9,592 bases of DNA from Planctomycetaceae bacterium (GTDB lineage Bacteria; Planctomycetota; Planctomycetia; Pirellulales; Pirellulaceae): contig JAHEAM010000121.1 in assembly GCA_024642765.1 (NCBI GenBank), forward strand, positions 1 to 9,592. The letters are read 5' to 3'. The notes beneath the pieces are model-generated. The model saw nothing but the letters and a program-made list of their open reading frames with translations. It was not told where the DNA came from and searched no databases. The position numbers and the translations under genes are program-made. Of the stretch, positions 1 to 7,273 are shown in pieces. How positions within the stretch are numbered: the stretch's first letter is position 1; each line of letters begins with the position of its first letter.

Positions 1-640
1 CGTCAGGATTTTTCGGATTCATCTGAACGTCAACAACGCCGGTTTTATCGTCAACGTAAAGTATCTTTTCCCAGGTTTTGCCACCGTCGCTGGTTTTGAA
101 AAGCCCACGTTCTTCATTTGGCCCCCAAAGACGTCCCAACGCGCCAACATAAACGATGTCAGGATTCTTCGGATTGATCGCAATTCGACCGGTTTGAAAA
201 GTTTTCTTCAGTCCCATGTTCTGCCAGGTCGCACCGCCATCAAGCGACTTGTAAACACCGTCCCCGTAGGACGAACTGTTTCGAGGATTGGCCTCTCCTG
301 TACCCACCCAGACAATGTCAGGATTTGACTGGCAGACCTGAACATCCCCAATCGATACAGTCGCTTGATCATCGAATTGGTGTTCGAAGTCAATCCCGTT
401 GTTTTTCGTTTTTACCAATCCGCCTGAGGCGCTCGCAGCCCACCAAATGGACGAATCGTTCTCATAAACCGTGAGCGCAGTGATCCTGCCACCCATGTTT
501 GCGGGTCCTATCGACCGCCATTTTATTTCGTTCAACCAATCGGATGGCAACGTTTGCGCGGCACTCAGGACCGGAAACAATAGGGCCAGGCAGACCGCAA
601 AACCTAGAACTTTAAAGACAATTGTTTGATTCAATCGCAT
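1..640 (-). CDS. Secreted Asp-box/sortilin-like (VPS10/BNR) repeat protein, N-terminal part
   Basis: Translation from the ATG at 640 gives 213 residues and stays open to the window edge, so the C-terminal part is missing. Residues 1-29 form a signal peptide: MRLNQ, a hydrophobic stretch of about 15 residues, and a small-residue cleavage zone LSAAQ, so the protein is probably exported. The mature part begins with the motif RSIGPANMGGRI (42-53), typical of VPS10/sortilin-type beta-propeller proteins with YVTN/BNR repeats. Two clear Asp-boxes follow, SLDGGATW (132-139) and SDGGKTW (184-190), each about 20-30 residues after an NPDIV-type strand (107-111, 159-163); a third NPKNPD begins at 208. 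The match is at family and fold level only. Substrate or partner is unknown and nothing shows it to be an active sialidase. Weak Shine-Dalgarno-like GGAAGAG lies just upstream of the start. It is divergent from the next gene and functionally unrelated to the rest of the window. Confidence 0.88.
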   Translation of the reverse strand, partial: MRLNQTIVFKVLGFAVCLALLFPVLSAAQTLPSDWLNEIKWRSIGPANMGGRITALTVYENDSSIWWAASASGGLVKTKNNGIDFEHQFDDQATVSIGDVQVCQSNPDIVWVGTGEANPRNSSSYGDGVYKSLDGGATWQNMGLKKTFQTGRIAINPKNPDIVYVGALGRLWGPNEERGLFKTSDGGKTWEKILYVDDKTGVVDVQMNPKNPD

Positions 641-839
641 GGCTCTTCCAAACTGCTACACTAACTTAGTAAAAGGAATTCCCGCTCCTCAAGTCGTTTA
701 TTCTAGTTATCAACAACTGGCAAATGAAGCAGACTGGGAGGCCCTGGCAGAATTTTCCGGAATTTCTCCCGGATGAATGCGCAATTGCGGTACGAGCATT
801 AAATTTGGGACGCAATCAAAGAAGGAATGTCTGGAACCA
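641..839. other. Divergent intergenic region
   Basis: This gap separates the minus-strand secreted repeat protein from the plus-strand epimerase and must hold the promoters of both. For the minus strand I see a possible TTGAGG / TACTAA pair spaced by 15 bases, which is too weak to call. A perfect 8-base palindrome GGAATTCC sits at 675-682. No coding sequence, RNA gene or terminator hairpin is convincing. Part of it (777-839) could be coding if the epimerase used its upstream ATG. Confidence 0.4.
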
Positions 840-1748
840 ATGAGCTTTCTAATAACCGGCGCAAGTGGATTGATCGGCAGAGCCCTGGTCGAAAAACTCG
901 ACATTCCGCCTTGGGTAACCTCGCGAAATTCGACTACAGCCGGTGCTCAATTCGGAAACAAGATTAAAAACGCGATTGACTGGAATCCGACCGATTCAAC
1001 ACTTGATATCCCCAACGATTGCAGCGTAGTCGTTAATTTAATGGGAGAATCCATTGCTTCGGGTCGTTGGACGCAACAACGAAAAAAATCGATCTACGAT
1101 AGCCGCGTCATTGGTACCCGCAATTTGGTTCGCTCACTTGCGGAAAGTAAAAGGCGACCTGCCGTTTTGGTCAGCGGATCCGCTGTTGGAATTTATCCCG
1201 ATGCCAATGATGAATGGCAAGACGAATCGTCACCCCGGGGCTCCGGTTTTCTTGCCGAATTGGCGTTCGATTGGGAACAGGAGGCCTTGCGGGCGACTGA
1301 ACTGGGCATTCGCGTCGTACTACTACGCACCGGAATTGTGTTGAGTACCAAGGGCGGTGCTTTGAAGGAAATGCTCCCTATTTTCCGATGGGGAGGCGGA
1401 GCAACCCTTGGAAACGGTCGGCAGTGGATGCCCTGGATTCACATAGATGACATTGTGGGTTTGATTAAGATGTCTGCGGAACTCGACTCTGTGTATGGTC
1501 CGCTCAATGGTGTGAGTCCCAGCCCAGTGACCAATAGAGATTTCACAAAAACGTTGGCGCGATGCCTACATCGACCAGCCCTGCTGCGAGCCCCAAAGTT
1601 TGCACTGAAATTGATGCTCGGTGAGTTCGCCGAGTCACTCGTCAGTTCACAACGCGTTTCCCCAAAAGCGGCCATCGACAATGGATATACGTTTTCGCAT
1701 CCGGAGCTGGAAGCGGCGATCAAGAGTCTGTTATCGGTACCTAAATGA
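840..1748 (+). CDS. TIGR01777/SDR39U1-family NAD(P)-dependent epimerase-like oxidoreductase
   Basis: The product is 302 residues from the ATG at 840. It opens directly on the Rossmann dinucleotide motif MSFLITGASGLIGRAL (GxxGxxG). The family signatures follow: NLMGESIASGRW, SGSAVGIYPD with the short-chain-dehydrogenase Tyr region, RTGIVLSTKGGALKEMLP, and MPWIHIDDIVGLI. These match the TIGR01777 atypical extended SDRs (E. coli YfcH, human SDR39U1), whose substrate is not established. An ATG at 777 would add 21 residues with no family match, so I prefer 840; family members are usually about 290-300 residues and begin at the glycine motif. The stop overlaps the next start by 4 bases (ATGA), so the two genes are probably co-translated. 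A real role in the neighbour's pathway is only inference. Confidence 0.88.
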   Translation: MSFLITGASGLIGRALVEKLDIPPWVTSRNSTTAGAQFGNKIKNAIDWNPTDSTLDIPNDCSVVVNLMGESIASGRWTQQRKKSIYDSRVIGTRNLVRSLAESKRRPAVLVSGSAVGIYPDANDEWQDESSPRGSGFLAELAFDWEQEALRATELGIRVVLLRTGIVLSTKGGALKEMLPIFRWGGGATLGNGRQWMPWIHIDDIVGLIKMSAELDSVYGPLNGVSPSPVTNRDFTKTLARCLHRPALLRAPKFALKLMLGEFAESLVSSQRVSPKAAIDNGYTFSHPELEAAIKSLLSVPK

Positions 1749-2767
1749 AACAATGCAGTTCAAAGGGCATTGAGCCGACTTACCTGGGATTAGACATTGG
1801 CGGCGCAAACATCAAGTTCAGCGATGGTACGAACACAGGCGAGCTGCGATTTGAGTTGTGGAAATCTGCGGATCGCCTTGCTGAAACACTTCAGTCACTT
1901 GTCGTCGAACAACCGGATTGCGTCGCTGTAACGATGACCGGTGAACTTTGTGATTGCTTCGAATCGCGGCGCGAGGGCGTCAACTTCATTGCAAACGCAG
2001 TGGATTTGGCGTATTCGGAATCGGAGGTTTACTTCTATCGGATCGCTGGAACCTTTTGCCAAAAAAATGAGGTCAACCGTTTCTGGCCAGAAATCGCTTC
2101 GGCCAATTGGCACGCGACTGCCAGTTGGCTGGCTCAATCTTGCCGAATCAATGATGGTGTAATCATTGATTTCGGTTCGACAACTACGGATATCATTCCC
2201 ATCGCAGCATACATGCCAGTGCACCAAGGCTCAGATGATTTTTCCCGTCTCGTATGTAACGAACTGATATACACGGGCCTTAGCCGAACACCAATCACAA
2301 TGGTGTTGCCGCAATACAAAGTCGGCCAACACAGACTCCAGCTTGCCGCCGAAAATTTCGCAACCATGATCGACGCCTACCTTATTGCCGGCTGGATCAA
2401 AGAAGACCCTAACAATTGCTTGACTGCTGACGCTCGGCCGCTGACGAAACACAATTCTGCTCGAAGGATTGCCAGACTCTTGTGTTCCGAACCGGAGTCT
2501 ATCGGTTCGGAGTTGGTATCAGAAATAAGTCTCGCCGCAATCGCAGCCCAATGGAACATCATCGCACCCGCCATCGATCTCAACCTCATGAACTTGACTA
2601 AAAAAACGATTTGGGTTTGCGGCGAAGGTGCTATTGTGCTCCAAAAACATTTGGAGCGAAATCGCGCTGACGTTCATAGTCACATAATCGACTCAACGGC
2701 TTCGGCAATGGCGTCGACACCTGCAATCGCCGTTCGAGAGATTTTGCTGAGCCAATGTCGTTCTTAA
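1745..2767 (+). CDS. H4MPT-linked C1 transfer pathway protein, MfnF-like (TIGR03123 family)
   Basis: The product has 340 residues. An N-terminal ASKHA-type phosphate motif YLGLDIGGANIK (13-24) is followed by MTGELCDCFESRREGV (64-79), VIIDFGSTTTDIIPI (139-153), ELIYTGLSRTP (173-183) and a TADARPLTKHNSARRIARLLC-like block near 220-245. Together these are characteristic of the family called hydantoinase/oxoprolinase-like or H4MPT-linked C1 transfer pathway protein. The archaeal member MfnF joins a furan phosphate to gamma-glutamyl-tyramine in methanofuran synthesis; bacterial homologues accompany tetrahydromethanopterin-dependent formaldehyde oxidation genes. Assignment to the family is from recognised motifs; the exact reaction here is inferred. 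It overlaps the epimerase by 4 bases and lacks a clear Shine-Dalgarno, consistent with translational coupling. No other H4MPT gene is in the window. GRAS of function should not be extended to the sulfur genes downstream. Confidence 0.86.
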   Translation: MKQCSSKGIEPTYLGLDIGGANIKFSDGTNTGELRFELWKSADRLAETLQSLVVEQPDCVAVTMTGELCDCFESRREGVNFIANAVDLAYSESEVYFYRIAGTFCQKNEVNRFWPEIASANWHATASWLAQSCRINDGVIIDFGSTTTDIIPIAAYMPVHQGSDDFSRLVCNELIYTGLSRTPITMVLPQYKVGQHRLQLAAENFATMIDAYLIAGWIKEDPNNCLTADARPLTKHNSARRIARLLCSEPESIGSELVSEISLAAIAAQWNIIAPAIDLNLMNLTKKTIWVCGEGAIVLQKHLERNRADVHSHIIDSTASAMASTPAIAVREILLSQCRS

Positions 2768-2843
2768 CATGTCATCAAAAAAATTTAGTTTCGCAAAGAT
2801 TCTAACGGAAAAAGTCATACCACACTTTTTCTGGGCTAAAGAG

Positions 2844-2870
2844 GCAACGTTGCATTAAGTCCATGACTTA
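2844..2870. promoter_or_regulatory. Two adjacent palindromes, possible operator
   Basis: GCAACGTTGC (2844-2853) is a perfect 10-base palindrome. Two bases later TAAGTC-CAT-GACTTA (2856-2870) is a perfect 6+6 inverted repeat around a 3-base centre. They lie about 180 bases upstream of cysH. The back-to-back arrangement suggests a protein-binding site; as RNA they would only give small, weak hairpins. The regulator is unknown and chance is possible. Confidence 0.3.
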
Positions 2871-2986
2871 TCGACGTCCGAGCCAATGCAATCCCGCGCA
2901 GCAATGCCAATATGCCAGCATCGATCGTTTTCCAGAAACTCGATGTTGTACAAAAATCGACTTTTCGCAATAACCACTTGCATGAA

Positions 2987-3049
2987 AATCGGTACTCTCG
3001 GAAAGCCTGGGGGCTTACGTGCGATTAAGTCGGGTCGAAAAGGCGGACC
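2987..3049 (+). promoter_or_regulatory. Possible structured leader and ribosome binding site of cysH
   Basis: Short complementary segments could form three stems: AATCG (2987-2991) with CGATT (3022-3026), enclosing AAGCC (3003-3007) with GGCTT (3012-3016) and a TGGG loop; and GGTC (3033-3036) with GACC (3046-3049), which directly abuts the ATG at 3050. The loop of the last stem holds the Shine-Dalgarno-like AAGGCGG. This could tune cysH translation. The stems are only 4-5 base pairs, so this is a suggestion from the sequence only. Confidence 0.22.
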
Positions 3050-3751
3050 ATGCTCCTTCTGAAACGTAGTGAACCAAACGAATTACTTGCGTGGATACGA
3101 AACAAATTCGACTCCTCCAAAATAGTCCTAACGACATCGTTTGGACTCGAAGGCTGCATACTCATCGATATGTGCTCCAGAACCGATTTGCAGATCCGTG
3201 TTGCTGACATTGATACCGATTTTTTGTTTCCTGAAACACATGCTTTGCGTGAAGAGATGACGCAACGTTACCCCAACCTTGCATTTGAATCGTGGAAGCC
3301 AGACCTATCGCCTGATCAACAGGCCCAAAAATACGGCGAAGCACTTTGGAGTCGCGAACCCAACAAATGTTGCAATCTACGCAAGGTCATTCCGATGGAA
3401 AATCACATTGGCGATTTTCAAGTTTGGATGACGGCGATTCGAAAAGAGCAGTCGACCCACCGTGCGAACATCGAAATCATGCAATGGGATTGGCAATACT
3501 CGTTGTTGAAGGCTTGCCCGTTGGCCCATTGGGAGCGTCAACAAGTCTGGCAATACGTTCAGGATCACAACGTACCGCACAACAAGTTGCATTACGAAGG
3601 CTACCCGAGCATTGGCTGTACTCATTGCACGCAGCGAGTTCCTGGCGTCACGTCGCCCGCTCAATACAGTCGCGACGGTCGATGGCAAAGCCAAGAGAAA
3701 ACGGAATGCGGCCTACACTGGTCGAAAGCATCGGACTCATCACAACTCTAA
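3050..3751 (+). CDS. cysH: Assimilatory adenylyl-sulfate (APS) reductase, CysH family
   Basis: This 233-residue enzyme reduces adenylyl sulfate to sulfite with thioredoxin-type electrons in the cytoplasm, the step before sulfite reductase. The ATP-pyrophosphatase-like fold is visible in TTSFGLEGCILIDM (28-41) and DIDTDFLFPET (53-63). RKEQSTHRA (131-139) is the conserved substrate-binding region. The cysteine pattern CC (107-108) followed by GCTHC (C190, C193) is the [4Fe-4S] signature of APS-type reductases; PAPS-specific enzymes lack it. TECGLH near the C-terminus (C220) carries the catalytic cysteine. An in-frame TAA just upstream (3026-3028) leaves this ATG as the first start, behind AAGGCGG. 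It leads the sulfur/siroheme block; the gap to cysI is 71 bases. No ATP sulfurylase or APS kinase is in view. Substrate preference for APS is inferred from the cysteines. Confidence 0.93.
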   Translation: MLLLKRSEPNELLAWIRNKFDSSKIVLTTSFGLEGCILIDMCSRTDLQIRVADIDTDFLFPETHALREEMTQRYPNLAFESWKPDLSPDQQAQKYGEALWSREPNKCCNLRKVIPMENHIGDFQVWMTAIRKEQSTHRANIEIMQWDWQYSLLKACPLAHWERQQVWQYVQDHNVPHNKLHYEGYPSIGCTHCTQRVPGVTSPAQYSRDGRWQSQEKTECGLHWSKASDSSQL

Positions 3752-3776
3752 GACATTTAAGCATTTCTTAAACCAA

Positions 3777-3802
3777 GATTGAACACATTTCAAGTTTCAA
3801 TC
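3777..3802. repeat. Inverted repeat between cysH and cysI
   Basis: GATTGAA (3777-3783) and TTCAATC (3796-3802) are a perfect 7-base inverted repeat around 12 bases. An inner TTGAA (3779-3783) / TTCAA (3789-3793) is nested in it, and TTCAA recurs twice in tandem. It lies 20 bases before the cysI start in the 71-base gap, which otherwise shows only AT-rich sequence and no good Shine-Dalgarno. It could be an operator for a second promoter or a weak RNA hairpin. There is no T-run, so it is not a standard terminator. Confidence 0.3.
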
Positions 3803-3822
3803 CATAATAAATAAAGTCAACC

Positions 3823-5556
3823 ATGTCTGAAAAATCAAAAGTCGAAGAACTGAAATTACAAAGCCAGCTTTTGCGCGGCACGCTCGCAGAGTCGTTAAAA
3901 TCAAACTCGGATCAATTCACTGACGACGAACTGCAGTTAATCAAATTCCATGGCATGTACCAACAAGACGACCGAGATCTTCGCGGCGAACGGCGTAAGG
4001 CAGGTCTTGATAAGGCCTATTCGCTCATGATCCGGTGCAACATTCCCGCCGGACTATTATCTTCGCAACAATATCTGGGTTTGGACAACATCGCCGACAA
4101 GTTTGCAAATGGCTCACTGCGAATAACAACACGACAAAGCATCCAGTTTCATGGCGTACTCAAACAGGAAATCAAACAGACGATCGCCGAAATCAACACG
4201 CAGTTGATCACCACACTTGCCGCCTGCGGCGACGTTCAGCGTAACGTAATGGCGAGCATTGCCCCTATCGATCGGCCAATCTACCACCAAATCAAAGCTG
4301 TCGCCAAAGAAGTCACGCGCGAGTTGCTTCCCAAGACAAACGCCTACCACGAAATTTGGCTGGATGGCGAAAAAGTCACCGAAGACGTTCCAGAGATCGA
4401 AGACTTTTACGGCAACGCCTATCTTCCGCGCAAATTCAAAACTGGTATTACCATTGCCGGCGAAAACGGAATTGATGTCTATTCTTATGACGCTGGTTTG
4501 ATTGCCATACCAGATTCGAAGGGAGATTTGGACGGATTCAACGTACTGGCTGGCGGCGGGTTGGGCATGTCGCATGGCAGGGAGAACACATTTGCTCAAT
4601 TGGCCTATGAGCTGGGATTCGTCGCTCCAGAAAATGGTGTTGAGGCACTCAAGGTGATTGGTTCGATCTACCGTGACTTCGGAAATCGCGAAGATCGAAA
4701 ACAGGCACGACTCAAATACTTGATTGCCGAAAAGGGTGCCGAGTGGTTTGTCGAAGAGTTTCGACGACGGGCACCATTCGAATTGCAATTATCCAAGAAC
4801 TTCGACTTACCGATCCAATATGACGATTTTTTAGGTCCGCGCGATCAAGGCAATGGTTTGATCTCGTATGGAATCTTCGTGCAAAATGGTCGGATTGTCG
4901 ACGCTGAAAACTGTCGAATGCGAACGGCAATCCGAACACTGATCGAACGCTTCAATCCGGGAATCGTGTTGACGCCGCAGCAAAGTATCTTGTTAACCAA
5001 CCTGAGTCCGGAGTCCATTCCAGAAGTTGAGAAGGTTTTGCAGGCGCATGGCGTTGATCTCGCCGACGGCATGAGTGGGATTCGCCGGTATTCGATGGCT
5101 TGTCCGGCGATGCCCACGTGTGGTTTAGCGGTTGCCGAAAGCGAACGGGCGATCACCCAAGTCTTGGCTCAATTTGAATCGCTCTTGCAGACGTTTGGTC
5201 TTGAAGATGAGCCAATTGGATTTCGTATGACGGGCTGCCCGAACGGATGCGCGCGGCCCTACACGGCAGATATCGCACTCGTCGGACGTCGCCCTGGAAT
5301 CTATCACTTGTTCGTCGGAGGAAGATTGGCCGGTGATACTTTGGCCGACTTGTTTGCAGGGGATGTAAAAATCGAAGAAGTCGTTGAAGTACTTCGCCCG
5401 CTCATTAAACAGTGGGCGACGGATCGCGTCGGTGACGAAGGACTTGGTGAGTTCTATCAACGAGTTCATCGGAATACAGAAAAAAAACGTCGGCAACTCA
5501 CAGGCAAGGAAACGCCTACTCTGCCATTGATTCAGCTGGGGGCAATCGAAGCATGA
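3823..5556 (+). CDS. cysI: Siroheme/[4Fe-4S] sulfite reductase hemoprotein, CysI/Sir family
   Basis: The product has 577 residues, close to the 570 of E. coli CysI, and is complete. It catalyses the six-electron reduction of sulfite to sulfide. The N-terminal block FHGMYQQDDRDLRGERR (44-60), then LRITTRQSIQFHGVLK (98-113) and AACGDVQRNVMASI (134-147), are classic siroheme-binding and ferredoxin-like-repeat signatures of CysI. The cluster/siroheme cysteines are CPAMPTC (C427, C433) and CPNGC (C472, C476), followed by RPYTADIALVGRRPGIYHLF. The family resemblance favours sulfite over nitrite reductase. No CysJ flavoprotein partner is present, so the electron donor may be ferredoxin or an enzyme encoded elsewhere. 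Its TGA overlaps the hemA ATG by 4 bases, coupling production of the apoenzyme to its cofactor genes. Certainty about sulfite rather than nitrite is good but not absolute. Confidence 0.94.
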   Translation: MSEKSKVEELKLQSQLLRGTLAESLKSNSDQFTDDELQLIKFHGMYQQDDRDLRGERRKAGLDKAYSLMIRCNIPAGLLSSQQYLGLDNIADKFANGSLRITTRQSIQFHGVLKQEIKQTIAEINTQLITTLAACGDVQRNVMASIAPIDRPIYHQIKAVAKEVTRELLPKTNAYHEIWLDGEKVTEDVPEIEDFYGNAYLPRKFKTGITIAGENGIDVYSYDAGLIAIPDSKGDLDGFNVLAGGGLGMSHGRENTFAQLAYELGFVAPENGVEALKVIGSIYRDFGNREDRKQARLKYLIAEKGAEWFVEEFRRRAPFELQLSKNFDLPIQYDDFLGPRDQGNGLISYGIFVQNGRIVDAENCRMRTAIRTLIERFNPGIVLTPQQSILLTNLSPESIPEVEKVLQAHGVDLADGMSGIRRYSMACPAMPTCGLAVAESERAITQVLAQFESLLQTFGLEDEPIGFRMTGCPNGCARPYTADIALVGRRPGIYHLFVGGRLAGDTLADLFAGDVKIEEVVEVLRPLIKQWATDRVGDEGLGEFYQRVHRNTEKKRRQLTGKETPTLPLIQLGAIEA

Positions 5557-6602
5557 GCGTAACAACTTCTGCAGTTACCCTTGGCATCGCCGGCGTGCAA
5601 ATGATCGGATTATCACGCACGCAATCGCCGTCTTTATTCGATCGAGTCAAGGCAAATCGCGATTCGAATCGACTCGACGCTGCATTGGATTGCGCTTGTT
5701 ATTATCTGCTGCTTGAGACTTGCGAACGATTGGAGTTGTACTTGATCCCGAAATCCGCAGAACGCTTCAATCGAATTTTTCGGGAGAATTTTGCTGTTTG
5801 GAATCGACGTGCGGGAATCGACGCCGTTACTCATTTCCTCTCGGTAGCAACCGGCTTGGAATCGCGCATCGTTGGGGAAAAGCACATTCGGCAACAAGTC
5901 CGCCGTGCAGTTCTTCACCATTTGGAACAAGAGACATTGGGGCCGGTGCTTTCGAAGCTAGGTCAAATGGCGATCCATATTCCGCGACTCGTTTCTGCGC
6001 AGACTCAGTTTGGCGCGAAAGTCTTGGAGATCGATGACCTTGCGATTCGCGAGGTGATGGACTTTCGAACGCATGCCAAATCGCCAAAAAACGACTTTCA
6101 TTCATTAATTGTTGGAACAGGCTGTTTAGGCAGACGAATCGCCCGCAACTTGAATACACGGACGAGCCAGATAACGATTACGAGTCGCGATAGTCAGCGT
6201 GCCGAAGCCTTGGCTGCTGAACTTGGCGCACAACATGTTCACTTAAGCCGCCTCCCTGAAACCCTCGACCGATACGATTCGATATTCGTGGTGACTCAAT
6301 CACGTGATTTTGTTTTGCATTCTCCTGATTGGCCACAAGACACGCGGCGGCGTATCGTTTTCGATCTTTCCGTACCGCGAGCCGTTGATCCAACGCTATC
6401 TCAATACACAAATGTAATATTGCACGATCTGGAATCGCTAGCGAGTCAAGCAAACAAAACGGTTGACGGTCAACACATTGCTGAGCGACTTATTGCCGAA
6501 GCGATTGAAAAGCTAAAGTCCTGGGATGCTTTCCGACGTGAGTTATTTCCCAATACTTGCGAACTCGCCTCAGATTTGTCTCGAAAAGGTATCGCGGCGT
6601 GA
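5553..6602 (+). CDS. hemA: Divergent, short glutamyl-tRNA reductase (HemA-like)
   Basis: HemA reduces glutamyl-tRNA to glutamate-1-semialdehyde with NADPH, the first committed step of C5-pathway tetrapyrrole synthesis. Diagnostic motifs are LLETCERLELY (53-63) with the catalytic Cys57, GLESRIVGEKHIRQQVRRA (101-119), a Rossmann motif LIVGTGCLGRRIARNL (185-200), VFDLSVPRAVDP (269-280) and HDLESL (291-296). The sequence is unlike ordinary HemA in three ways: the usual TCNR is TCER, the nucleotide motif is GTGCLG rather than GAGEM-like, and the protein ends at 349 residues, against 418 in E. coli, so most of the C-terminal helical dimerisation domain is missing. It is flanked by 4-base overlaps on both sides (ATGA with cysI, GTGA with the fusion), with GGGGG at 5538-5542 as a possible binding site. 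Context suggests a copy dedicated to siroheme; whether it is active is not shown. Confidence 0.87.
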   Translation: MSVTTSAVTLGIAGVQMIGLSRTQSPSLFDRVKANRDSNRLDAALDCACYYLLLETCERLELYLIPKSAERFNRIFRENFAVWNRRAGIDAVTHFLSVATGLESRIVGEKHIRQQVRRAVLHHLEQETLGPVLSKLGQMAIHIPRLVSAQTQFGAKVLEIDDLAIREVMDFRTHAKSPKNDFHSLIVGTGCLGRRIARNLNTRTSQITITSRDSQRAEALAAELGAQHVHLSRLPETLDRYDSIFVVTQSRDFVLHSPDWPQDTRRRIVFDLSVPRAVDPTLSQYTNVILHDLESLASQANKTVDGQHIAERLIAEAIEKLKSWDAFRRELFPNTCELASDLSRKGIAA

Positions 6603-7273
6603 ACACATTAAACAGCGCTACACTGGTTTTAGCGGCGCACGGTTCACCGCATGGTAGCGTCAACCAAAACTTGGTTTCTTTTAGCAATGAAGTTAGGAAT
6701 TGCGGCAAATTCCAAGATGTAAAAATTGTATTCCACTACGGACAACCAAACTTTTCTGCTGCTCTTGATCAAGTCGAAGCCGAGCATGTTGTGGTTTTGC
6801 CACTCATGACGAGTGGAGGCTATTTTTCAAAGGTAGTTCTTCCCACGGCCATTCAGACTCATCCAAATTCACAGCATTACAAGCTTCACTATCTGCAGCC
6901 CATTGGCCAGTCGCCGGTTATCGCCGACCAGGCATGGCAATTGGCGGCAAACACCTGTAAACGTTTGCAAATCGAGGCGGCAAAAACGCGAGTACTTTTT
7001 GTCGGCCATGGAACACGTAAAAACGCCTTCAGTCGAGAAACGACTTTTCGAGTGGCGGATCGGTTCTTGAGAATCAACGATGATTTACAAAATCGTTCAC
7101 ATCGGTTTCGAAAAGTGACAACAGCATTTATTGATGATCGTCCGTCGTTGAGCATCGTCGCAAAACGGTTGCAGGGCTGTCCGTCGCTACTTGTACTGCC
7201 TTTTCTAATTTCAGATGGCCCACATTTCCGAAACGATTTACCTTCGGCTTTTGGTTGCGGTCCTATTTCCGAG
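6599..7273 (+). other. Domain 1 of the fusion: SirB/CbiX-type chelatase
   Basis: Two homologous lobes are visible. Lobe 1 has LVLAAHGSPHG with His14. Lobe 2 has VLFVGHGTRKN with His137 and the downstream block LPFLISDGPHFRNDLP with His209. These His residues fit the metal-binding sites of class II chelatases (CbiX long, SirB), which insert iron into sirohydrochlorin or cobalt for B12. Iron is favoured because of the cysI neighbour. Residues 226-274 act as a tail and linker with little recognisable sequence. Confidence 0.85.

Larger units (their letters stand above)
2768..3049 (+). other. Intergenic region upstream of the sulfur/siroheme genes
   Basis: This 282-base gap has stops in the reading frames and no recognisable small gene. 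It probably carries the promoter of the cysH-led block. A weak sigma70-like candidate is TTGTAC (2946-2951), a 17-base spacer, and AATAAC (2969-2974); TTGTACAA at 2946-2953 is itself a palindrome. Two abutting palindromes (2844-2870) and short potential stems next to the start codon (2987-3049) are listed separately. I see no strong rho-independent terminator for the upstream pair and no match to SAM, cobalamin or other riboswitch cores that I know. Confidence 0.45.

Noticed and set aside
1..640. True sialidase
   Set aside because: Asp-boxes are present, but the visible part lacks the sialidase catalytic signature; Asp-boxes alone are shared by many propeller proteins.
777..839. Upstream ATG extension of the epimerase
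   Set aside because: The added 21 residues have no family match and the Rossmann motif starts at once after the ATG at 840. Not excluded.
2768..3049. Known riboswitch (SAM, cobalamin, others) before cysH
   Set aside because: I could not find conserved core motifs of the classes I know; only short generic stems are seen.
4114..4788. 224-residue open frame on the minus strand
   Set aside because: It lies fully inside cysI, antisense to strongly conserved motifs, and its translation shows no recognisable family.
5125..5565. 146-residue minus-strand open frame across the cysI end
   Set aside because: Antisense to the CysI cysteine motifs and the hemA start; no family resemblance.
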